This document shows positions 1 through 5,318 of a stretch of DNA of 5,318 bases, piece after piece. Location: contig JABIST010000253.1 of assembly GCA_018700215.1 (NCBI GenBank), forward strand, positions 1 through 5,318, in the 5' to 3' direction. This stretch comes from Dehalococcoidia bacterium. Its GTDB lineage: Bacteria; Chloroflexota; Dehalococcoidia; UBA2979. Below the pieces are notes generated by a model that worked only from the letters and a program-made list of their open reading frames with translations, was not told the origin of the DNA and searched no databases. Within the stretch, counting starts at the first letter, position 1. Each line of letters starts with the position of its first letter. The translations under genes were made by a program, and so were the position numbers.

Positions 1-608
1 ATGATTACCACAACTCCCGATGGATCGTGGAGCCCTTCCACCTGCTCGATTGCACCCTCGTCACCAACGGCGCCATCGCCGTCGTCGTCACCTCGCGCGA
101 GCGAGCTGCCAACCTCAAGCAGCCCCCCGTCTACGTCACAGGCATGGGCCAGGGCCACCCCGGCAACCTCCGCCGCGGCGGCTACGAAAACGAGATCAAC
201 ACCGGCGCAGTCCAGGCCGGCAAGACCGCCTACGCCATGGCCGGCGTCGGCCCCGACGACATCGACGTCCGCGAGCTCTACGACTGCTACACCTACACCA
301 CGCTCGTCACCCTCGAGGACTACGGCTTCGCCAAGAAGGGCGAGGGCGGCCCGTTCGTCGAGGACGGCAAGCTCGGCCCCGGCGGCTCACACCCCACGAA
401 CACCGGCGGCGGCGAACTCTCCGGCTACTACATGTGGGGCATGACCCCGCTCTCCGAAGCCGTCATCCAGACCCGCGGCCAGGGCGGCGACCACCAGGTC
501 GAAAAGCACGACAACGTCCTCGTCAGCACCCAGGGCGGCATCCTCGATCAGCACGCCACCCTCATCCTTAGCCCCGATCCCACCGCCGGCACTGGAGGCC
601 ACTCATGA
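1..608 (+). CDS. Thiolase-superfamily protein, Ltp/SCP-x type, C-terminal part (5' truncated by window edge)
   Basis: The reading frame is open from the left edge (first full codon at 3) to the TGA at 606-608, giving about 201 residues of a C-terminal thiolase domain. The true start lies outside the window. Family hallmarks seen are an LVTNGAIAVVVTSRERA segment, a DDIDVRELYDCYTYT segment, LEDYGFAKKGEGG, and an NTGGGELSGYYMWGM loop (399-443). Proteins of this type are acyl-CoA thiolases or retro-aldolases of lipid and steroid side-chain breakdown, acting in the cytosol. Aligned by eye to canonical thiolases, the GHP catalytic His falls on a Tyr of the GYY motif (codons 426-431), and the C-terminal CxGG Cys falls on the Ser of STQGG (525-539). 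This resembles the Ltp2 aldolase group more than true thiolases. The N-terminal nucleophile Cys region is not in view. The stop overlaps the start of the DUF35 gene, its likely partner. Family is confident; exact reaction is unknown. Confidence 0.9.
   Translation, partial: DYHNSRWIVEPFHLLDCTLVTNGAIAVVVTSRERAANLKQPPVYVTGMGQGHPGNLRRGGYENEINTGAVQAGKTAYAMAGVGPDDIDVRELYDCYTYTTLVTLEDYGFAKKGEGGPFVEDGKLGPGGSHPTNTGGGELSGYYMWGMTPLSEAVIQTRGQGGDHQVEKHDNVLVSTQGGILDQHATLILSPDPTAGTGGHS
594..598 (+). promoter_or_regulatory. Ribosome binding site for the DUF35 gene
   Basis: GGAGG sits 6 bases before the ATG at 605, inside the end of the thiolase gene. It is the strongest Shine-Dalgarno match in the window and fixes the DUF35 start at the ATGA overlap. 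Confidence 0.75.
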
Positions 609-997
609 CCCGCCCCGCCCCAACCTCCGACGAACGCAGCGCACCCTTCTTCGAGGGTGCCGCACGCGGCGCACTCGTCCTCCAGCGCTGCACCAACTGC
701 GGCGAACACCATTTCCCGATCACCGAGATCTGCACCAACTGCCTCCAGACCGACATGGAGTGGGTCGACGCCTCCGGCGACGCCACGCTCTTCACCTTCG
801 GCGTCATGCACTACCTCTACCACCCCGGCTTCGCCAAAGAGCTGCCCTACAACGTCTCCGTCGTCGAACTCGCCGAGGGCCCCCGCATGAACGCTTCCGT
901 CGACGCCCCAAACGAATCTCTCGAGGTCGGCATGACCCTCAAGGTCGCCTTCGATACCGTCGAGGGCGTCGCCGTACCAATCTTCCGCCCTGCCTAG
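605..997 (+). CDS. DUF35 OB-fold / rubredoxin-like zinc-ribbon protein, thiolase partner
   Basis: A complete 130-residue protein of usual length for the DUF35 (Zn-ribbon OB-fold) family. Residues about 12-28 form the N-terminal helix region (APFFEGAARGALVLQRC). C29, C32, C43 and C46 form two CxxC knuckles expected to bind zinc. Residues about 55-130 are the OB-fold, with GDATLFTFGVMHYLYHPGF, PYNVSVVELAEGPRM and a VGMTLKVAFDTVEG strand. In characterised systems such proteins bind a thiolase-fold subunit, for example ChsH2-DUF35 with Ltp2, or DUF35 bridging thiolase and HMG-CoA synthase in archaea, and help position the acyl-CoA. The ATG overlaps the upstream thiolase stop (ATGA) and has a good GGAGG site, so the two are translationally coupled and probably made in fixed ratio. 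All four cysteines are present, so the ribbon looks intact. Family assignment is firm; the substrate is not known. Confidence 0.93.
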   Translation: MTRPAPTSDERSAPFFEGAARGALVLQRCTNCGEHHFPITEICTNCLQTDMEWVDASGDATLFTFGVMHYLYHPGFAKELPYNVSVVELAEGPRMNASVDAPNESLEVGMTLKVAFDTVEGVAVPIFRPA

Positions 998-1045
998 TTC
1001 GATTCGTCCGATCACCCACCCAGCCACAACCGAACGGACCCCAGC
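998..1045 (+). other. Short intergenic gap between the two gene modules
   Basis: This 48-bp gap is the only one of any size in the window. It has only a 5-bp possible stem (GTCCG at 1006-1010 with CGGAC at 1035-1039) around a 24-base loop and no T-run, so I see no intrinsic terminator. I see no convincing -35/-10 pair either. A weak GGA (1036-1038) lies 7 bases before the GTG at 1046. Transcription may simply read through. Confidence 0.5.
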
Positions 1046-2257
1046 GTGACCATCGAAATTCGCCCCGCAACTGCCGATGACCTGCCCGCGCTGAAGCGGC
1101 TCCTCGTCCAGTCGCTCGCCCTGCCGATCTCGGACTTCGCCGCGCTCGAACCAGACTTCATGCTCTGCGCCTTCGATGATGGTCGGCCCGCCGCCGCCCA
1201 CGGCTCATGGCCACTCACCATGCGCTTCAACGGCAAAGCCACCCCCATCTCCGGCGTTACCACCGTCTCCACCGACGTCGTCGACCGCCAGAAGGGCTAC
1301 CTCCGCAAGCTCGTCACCCAACACTTCGAGGAGCTGCACGAGCAGGGCGAACGCCCCCTCGCAGTCCTCTTCGCCTCACAGGCCGCCATCTACCAGCGCT
1401 ACGGCTACTCAGTCGTCTCCACCTCGCACAGCTACTCCATCGAGCCTCGCTACATCCAGTTCAACGAACCGCTCGAGGTCCCCGGCACCCTCCGTCACAT
1501 CGACCCCAGCCCCGAGGCAGACTTCGGCCTGCTCGTCGGCCTCTATCGCGAGTTCCGCGAGCAGCGCACCGGCTACGTCCACCGCGGCAAGGCGATGTGG
1601 GACGCCGGCGTCCTCTCCCCCGTCAGCGGCGAGCAGGTGCGCAGCGCCATCGTCTACGAGGAAGACGGCGAAGCGCAGGGCTACTGCCTCTACCGCACAG
1701 GCCCCGGACTGACCTCCGATCCGCCCGAGCCGAACCAGCAATGCATCATCGATGACATCGTCTGGCTCAACCCCCGCGCCTACCGCGCCTTCTGGAACAA
1801 CTTCGCGAAGCTCGCCGTCACCCGTCGCATCGAGTGGTCCCCCGCACCACCGGACGACCCGCTGCCGCACCAGCTCCTCGAGCCACGCCAGCTCCGCGAC
1901 ACCCTCAGCGAGCAGCTACTCGCGAGGATCGTCGATCTCCCCGGTGCATTCCGTGCCCGCGGCTACCAGGAGAGCGAAGCACTCCGCTTCGCCATCACCG
2001 ACGACCTCTGCACCTGGAACACGGGCCAATGGCAGGTCATCACCGGCCCCGACGACGCCGAGGTCACCCCACTCTCCTCGGGCACCCCGGATATCACCGT
2101 CGCCCCCGGCACCCTCGCCATGCTCCTCTTCGGCCAGATCACGGCCACCGAGGCCGCCCGAGCCGGCAAGCTCGACGTCCACGATGAGTCGGCACTCCCA
2201 CGCTGGGACAAGACCCTCCGCACCATCCACATGCCCTTCACCTCCGACCACTGGTAG
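1046..2257 (+). CDS. Eis-like GNAT N-acetyltransferase with C-terminal SCP2-like domain
   Basis: A complete 403-residue protein, matching the roughly 400-residue length of the Eis (enhanced intracellular survival) family. These cytosolic enzymes move acetyl from acetyl-CoA to amines such as lysine side chains or aminoglycosides. The first GNAT domain (about 1-150) starts IEIRPATADDLPALKRL and has an acetyl-CoA loop around 71-90 (VTTVSTDVVDRQKGYLRKLV). IYQRYGY at 115-121 matches the Eis active-site segment, and Y116 aligns with the Eis catalytic Tyr. A second, degenerate GNAT region covers about 150-285. Residues 291-403 are the SCP2-like domain (RIVDLPGAFRARGY, FAITDDLCTWNTGQW). Eis uses its own C-terminal carboxylate in catalysis; this protein ends in Trp where mycobacterial Eis ends in Phe. 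The GTG start at 1046 is chosen because it gives the standard GNAT N-terminus; its Shine-Dalgarno is weak. The gene lies 11 bp before the PLP enzyme gene. Substrate unknown; antibiotic resistance should not be assumed. Confidence 0.9.
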   Translation: MTIEIRPATADDLPALKRLLVQSLALPISDFAALEPDFMLCAFDDGRPAAAHGSWPLTMRFNGKATPISGVTTVSTDVVDRQKGYLRKLVTQHFEELHEQGERPLAVLFASQAAIYQRYGYSVVSTSHSYSIEPRYIQFNEPLEVPGTLRHIDPSPEADFGLLVGLYREFREQRTGYVHRGKAMWDAGVLSPVSGEQVRSAIVYEEDGEAQGYCLYRTGPGLTSDPPEPNQQCIIDDIVWLNPRAYRAFWNNFAKLAVTRRIEWSPAPPDDPLPHQLLEPRQLRDTLSEQLLARIVDLPGAFRARGYQESEALRFAITDDLCTWNTGQWQVITGPDDAEVTPLSSGTPDITVAPGTLAMLLFGQITATEAARAGKLDVHDESALPRWDKTLRTIHMPFTSDHW

Positions 2258-2258
2258 C

Positions 2259-2262
2259 GAGG
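2259..2262 (+). promoter_or_regulatory. Ribosome binding site for the PLP enzyme gene
   Basis: GAGG lies just after the acetyltransferase stop codon and 6 bases before the ATG at 2269, at normal Shine-Dalgarno spacing. It supports that ATG as the start. Confidence 0.65.
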
Positions 2263-2268
2263 CAACCG

Positions 2269-3384
2269 ATGACTACAGTCACCACCGAGGCGTCCCAGGC
2301 GCTCGTCGGCCAGCCGATCGAAGCCGCCGACACCCCCGCGCTCTACGTCGACCTCGACGCGCTCGACCACAACGCCTCGCTGATGGCGCAACGCGCTTCC
2401 GAGCAGGGCGTTGCCTGGCGACCCCATGTCAAAGCCAGCAAGTCCCCCGATCTCGCCAAGCGTCTCCTCGCCAGCGGTGCCCAGGGCATCACCTGCGCCA
2501 AGGTTGGCGAAGCAGAAGCCATGGCCGCCGGCGGTATCGATGACATCCTCATCGCCAACGAAATCGTCGGCCCCCAGAAGATCGCCCGCCTCATCGCCGT
2601 CGCCCAGCAGGCCCGCCTCTGCGTCGCCGTCGATGACCCGCGCAACATCGAAGAGCTATCGCAAGCCGCCTCCGAGGCGGGCATCACCCTCGATGTACTA
2701 GTCGACATAAACATCGGCGCGAACCGCTGCGGCGTAACCCCCGAGGCCGCCCCCGCACTCGCCCGCGCCGTCCTCGACGCCCCCGCGCTCAACCTCCGAG
2801 GCCTGATGGGCTACGAGGGCCACGTCGTCGGCATCTCAGACCTCGAGGAGAAAGAGGCGAAGTCACAGATCGCCGCCGAGATCTTCGCCGAAGCCCGCCG
2901 CCAGGTGGAGGCCGCCGGCATCGAGGTCGGCATCATGAGCGGCGGCGGCACCGGTAACTACTGGTTCAACATCGCCATGGGCGCAGCCAACGAGCTGCAG
3001 GCGGGCGGGGGAGTGCTCCTCGACCGCACCTACCAGGAGAAGATGCGCGTCCCGGACCACCGTCAGTCGCTCTTCGTTCAGGCCCAGATCGTCTCCACCA
3101 CCGTCCCCGGCCGCGCCGTCGCCGATGCCGGCTGGAAGACCAGCGGCATGCACACCGGCCTCCCCCTCTGCGTCGCCCCCGAGGGCGTCGAGGTGCTCGG
3201 CCTCAACGCCGAGCACACCATCCTCTCGCTCGCGGACGGCGTCACCGTCACCCCCGGGGACCGCATCACGATGATCCCCAACTACTCCGACTCCACCATG
3301 CTGCTCCACCGCACGCTCTATGCGGTGCGCAACGGCACCATCGAGGCCGCCTGGCCCATCTCCGCTGCCGGAGCCCTCCAGTGA
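2269..3384 (+). CDS. PLP-dependent enzyme of the D-threonine aldolase / D-serine dehydratase (DSD1) family, alanine-racemase fold
   Basis: A complete 371-residue protein of normal family length. The N-terminal TIM barrel begins at DTPALYVDLDALDHN (21-35). RPHVKASK (51-58) carries the likely Schiff-base lysine K55. The region DINIGANRCGV (146-156, with R153), MGYEGH (180-185) and the glycine-rich phosphate loop SGGGTGNY (224-231) are typical. The C-terminal beta domain includes ELQAGGGVLLDRTYQ and PNYSDSTMLLH (337-347). Relatives cleave or dehydrate beta-hydroxy-D-amino acids using PLP and a divalent metal held by a His-x-Asp/Cys pair. Here that pair reads Y339-x-D341, and the usual THK after the active-site Lys reads ASK, so metal use and reaction may differ. 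It starts 11 bp after the acetyltransferase gene and its stop overlaps the acylase start (GTGA). No signal peptide is seen, so it is probably cytosolic. It could be an aldolase, dehydratase or racemase; the family is firm, the reaction is not. Confidence 0.88.
   Translation: MTTVTTEASQALVGQPIEAADTPALYVDLDALDHNASLMAQRASEQGVAWRPHVKASKSPDLAKRLLASGAQGITCAKVGEAEAMAAGGIDDILIANEIVGPQKIARLIAVAQQARLCVAVDDPRNIEELSQAASEAGITLDVLVDINIGANRCGVTPEAAPALARAVLDAPALNLRGLMGYEGHVVGISDLEEKEAKSQIAAEIFAEARRQVEAAGIEVGIMSGGGTGNYWFNIAMGAANELQAGGGVLLDRTYQEKMRVPDHRQSLFVQAQIVSTTVPGRAVADAGWKTSGMHTGLPLCVAPEGVEVLGLNAEHTILSLADGVTVTPGDRITMIPNYSDSTMLLHRTLYAVRNGTIEAAWPISAAGALQ
3370..3373 (+). promoter_or_regulatory. Ribosome binding site for the acylase gene
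   Basis: GGAG within the last codons of the PLP enzyme gene, 7 bases before the GTG at 3381. It favours this GTG over the next in-frame GTG at 3396. Confidence 0.55.
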
Positions 3385-5318
3385 GTCCATCGAAAGTGAG
3401 GGCGAAGCTCTCCGCCCGCGACCTCAAGGCCGCGATTCCACAGCTCGAGGGCAGCATCACCGCCGCTGGCCTCGAAGCCCCCGTCACCATCCGCCGCGAC
3501 GAATACGGCATCCCCTACATCGAAGCCGCCAACGAGCACGACGTCTGGTTCGGTATGGGCTACGCCTGCGCCCAGGACCGCCTCTGGCAGCTCGAGTGGT
3601 ACCGCCGACGTGGCACCGGCACCTGGGCCGAAGCCGCTGGCCCCGTCGGCGTCGAATCCGACCTCCTCTTCCGCCGCTTCCTCCTCGACGAAGCCTCCCA
3701 GGCCGACGTCGACGCGATGTCCCCGGACACCCTCGCGATGTTCGAGGCCTACGCCGAGGGCGTGAACGCCTTCGCCAGCTCCGGCCAGCCACTCCCCGTC
3801 GAGTTCGCCCTCACCGGCGTCGACTTCGCTCCCTGGGAGCCATGGCACTCCATCCTCGTCTTCAAGGTCCGCCACGCCATCATGGGCAAGCGCCTGATGA
3901 AGCTCGCCCGCACCGAGCTGCTCCGTCGCATCGGCCCGGAGCGCTACGCCCTCCTCGAAGGCATCGAGCCCGAAGGCCTCGATCTCATCCTCCCCCCCGG
4001 CTCAGGCGCCTCCGAGGTGCTCCGCCAGAGCGCCGAAGAGCTGATCGCCATGTCCCGCAGCCTCGATAACTTCGGCATCGATGACGGCGGCTCCAACTCC
4101 TGGGCCGTCCACGGCAGCCGCACCACCACCGGCAAGCCCATGCTCGTCAACGACTCCCACCGCCCGCTCGATGTGCCCAACGTCTACTGGCAGGTCGGCG
4201 TCTCCTGCCCGGACTTCCGCATGTCCGGCGGCGCCTTCCCCGGCTTCCCCGCCTTCCCCCACTTCGGCAGCAACGGCCAGATGGCCTTCAACATCACCCA
4301 CGGCCAGGTCGACTACCAGGACCTCTACCTCGAACAGTTCGACTCGACGAACCCCAAGCGCTACCGCACCAAGGACGGCTGGGCCGAGGCCCGCGTCCGA
4401 CGCGAGCGCATCCCCGTCCGCGGCGCCGACCCCGTCACTTCCGAGGTCTTCGTCACCCGCCACGGCCCCATCGTCGCCGGCGACCCGCGCCACGGCCACG
4501 CCATCGCCCTCCGCTACACCGCCACCGATCAGCCTTGCGAGCAGTGGGAATGCCTCCGTCCCATGCTCACCGCCAAGACCGTCAAGGCCCTCCACGAAAC
4601 CCAGCGAGGCTGGGTCGAGCCCGTCAACAACATCGTCAGCGCCGACAACCGAGGCAACATCGGCTACCTCACCCGCGGTCGCGTCCCCGTCCGCGCCTCC
4701 ACCGCCGGACGTCAGTTCATCGTCCCCGGCTGGACCGGCGAGCACGAATGGACCGGCGACGTCCCCTTCGAACAGCTCCCCCAGTCCATCAATCCCCGCC
4801 AGGGCTTCATCGCCACCTCCAACCAGCAGATCATCGATGCCGACGAGCCCTATCTCGCCTACGAGTGGGCCACCGCCGGCCGCGCCAACCGCGTCATCGA
4901 ATCCCTCGAGGGCAAAGCGAAGCTCTCCCCGGAGGCCATCGCCGATCTCCAGGGCGACACCACCTCCGTCCGCGCCCGCGGCTGGGCCCGCTACCTCGCA
5001 TCCCGCCCCACGATGACCGGCAACGCCGAACGCGCCCGCGCATTGCTCGCCGGCTGGGACGGCAACCTGCTCCCGGACAGCGCCGAAGCCCTCCTGCACG
5101 GCTGCTTCATCCGCTCTCTGAACCAACTGCTGATCGAACCAATCGTCGGCGCAGCCACCTGGGCCTGGATCGCCACCCCCGGCAACACCGGCCCAGAGGG
5201 CCTCGTCCGACAGTGGGCCTACAACGTCGGTGCTCAACTCGACCGCCCCGAGCTGAATACCACCCCCGCCTCGGCCGATGGTCGCCCCCTCGTCTCCGTC
5301 CTCTCCCGTGTCCTCCCC
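3381..5318 (+). CDS. Penicillin-acylase-family Ntn hydrolase (3' truncated by window edge)
   Basis: An open frame from GTG 3381 to the right edge, 646 residues with no stop. The family usually runs to about 750-850 residues, so the C-terminus is missing. These amidases hydrolyse N-acyl bonds (beta-lactam side chains, acyl-homoserine lactones or other acyl amines) after self-cleavage into two chains. Alpha-chain hallmarks are RDEYGIPYIEA (39-49) and GYACAQDRLWQLE (60-72). GGSNSW places the nucleophile at S238, the first residue of the beta chain after self-cleavage. NDSH puts a His at 260, which is beta-chain position 23, the position of the catalytic-site His of several acylases. NNIVSADNRGNIGY provides N417 as the likely oxyanion Asn. 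The catalytic set therefore looks complete. The N-terminus is charged and has no hydrophobic signal peptide, unlike the periplasmic members, so it may act in the cytosol. The GTG overlaps the PLP gene stop, implying translational coupling. Substrate cannot be predicted. Confidence 0.93.
   Translation, partial: MSPSKVRAKLSARDLKAAIPQLEGSITAAGLEAPVTIRRDEYGIPYIEAANEHDVWFGMGYACAQDRLWQLEWYRRRGTGTWAEAAGPVGVESDLLFRRFLLDEASQADVDAMSPDTLAMFEAYAEGVNAFASSGQPLPVEFALTGVDFAPWEPWHSILVFKVRHAIMGKRLMKLARTELLRRIGPERYALLEGIEPEGLDLILPPGSGASEVLRQSAEELIAMSRSLDNFGIDDGGSNSWAVHGSRTTTGKPMLVNDSHRPLDVPNVYWQVGVSCPDFRMSGGAFPGFPAFPHFGSNGQMAFNITHGQVDYQDLYLEQFDSTNPKRYRTKDGWAEARVRRERIPVRGADPVTSEVFVTRHGPIVAGDPRHGHAIALRYTATDQPCEQWECLRPMLTAKTVKALHETQRGWVEPVNNIVSADNRGNIGYLTRGRVPVRASTAGRQFIVPGWTGEHEWTGDVPFEQLPQSINPRQGFIATSNQQIIDADEPYLAYEWATAGRANRVIESLEGKAKLSPEAIADLQGDTTSVRARGWARYLASRPTMTGNAERARALLAGWDGNLLPDSAEALLHGCFIRSLNQLLIEPIVGAATWAWIATPGNTGPEGLVRQWAYNVGAQLDRPELNTTPASADGRPLVSVLSRVLP

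Noticed and set aside
1..444. Open frame from the ATG at position 1
   Set aside because: Its translation is Ser/Thr/Pro/Ala-rich low complexity, out of frame with the recognisable thiolase sequence on the same strand.
27..608. GTG at 27 as a true start of a short thiolase-like protein
   Set aside because: The frame is open upstream to the window edge and the upstream codons continue thiolase-like sequence, so this is a truncated gene cut by the window, not a short protein.
1006..1039. Possible hairpin terminator between the DUF35 and acetyltransferase genes
   Set aside because: Only five base pairs with a 24-base loop and no following T-run, so it is not a credible intrinsic terminator.
548..1201. 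Antisense open frame of 217 codons across the DUF35 gene
   Set aside because: No recognisable motifs. It lies opposite a gene with a complete zinc ribbon and OB-fold, so it is a composition shadow.
4081..5016. Open frame of 311 codons on the + strand within the acylase gene
   Set aside because: Pro/Ser/Ala/Thr-rich low-complexity translation in another frame from the acylase; no domain features.
4002..5237. Long antisense open frame (411 codons) opposite the acylase gene
   Set aside because: Its translation is a low-complexity Gly/Ala/Val/Asp-rich string with no family motifs. It is the expected shadow of a GC-rich gene with C-ending codons, and the + strand frame has clear acylase catalytic motifs.

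Overview
This window is a GC-rich stretch of bacterial DNA with strong preference for C at third codon positions. It is almost entirely coding, and all genes are on the + strand. It holds five colinear genes, partial at both ends: (1) the C-terminal ~200 residues of a thiolase-superfamily protein of the lipid-transfer/SCP-x (Ltp) type; (2) a complete small DUF35 zinc-ribbon/OB-fold protein; (3) a complete Eis-like GNAT N-acetyltransferase with a C-terminal SCP2-like domain; (4) a complete PLP enzyme of the D-threonine aldolase / D-serine dehydratase (DSD1, alanine-racemase-fold) family; (5) the first 646 residues of a penicillin-acylase-family Ntn hydrolase that runs off the right edge.

Genes 1 and 2 overlap by ATGA, and genes 4 and 5 by GTGA. 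Genes 3 and 4 are 11 bp apart, and genes 2 and 3 are 48 bp apart with no recognisable terminator. The layout fits one transcription unit, or two adjacent ones: a thiolase/DUF35 acyl-CoA module (1-997) and an acetyltransferase / PLP enzyme / acylase module (1046-5318). No RNA genes, mobile elements, CRISPR arrays or long repeats were seen.

The thiolase and DUF35 proteins very probably form a complex acting on acyl-CoA, as in the Ltp2-ChsH2(DUF35) aldolase or related thiolase-DUF35 complexes. The thiolase-fold subunit has Tyr and Ser where canonical thiolases carry the catalytic His (GHP) and Cys (CxGG), so it is probably not an ordinary thiolase. The downstream trio could plausibly process an N-acylated amino compound: an amidase, a PLP enzyme for beta-hydroxy or D-amino acids, and an N-acetyltransferase. 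That link is inference from gene order only.

The organism cannot be fixed from this window. Composition, GTG starts, the Eis-like protein and the Ltp/DUF35 pair would suit an actinobacterium or a high-GC Chloroflexota (Dehalococcoidia/SAR202-like) lineage, with low confidence. The gene families are known ones. The second-look points are the altered active sites in the thiolase-fold protein and the PLP enzyme, and the conserved gene-order question.
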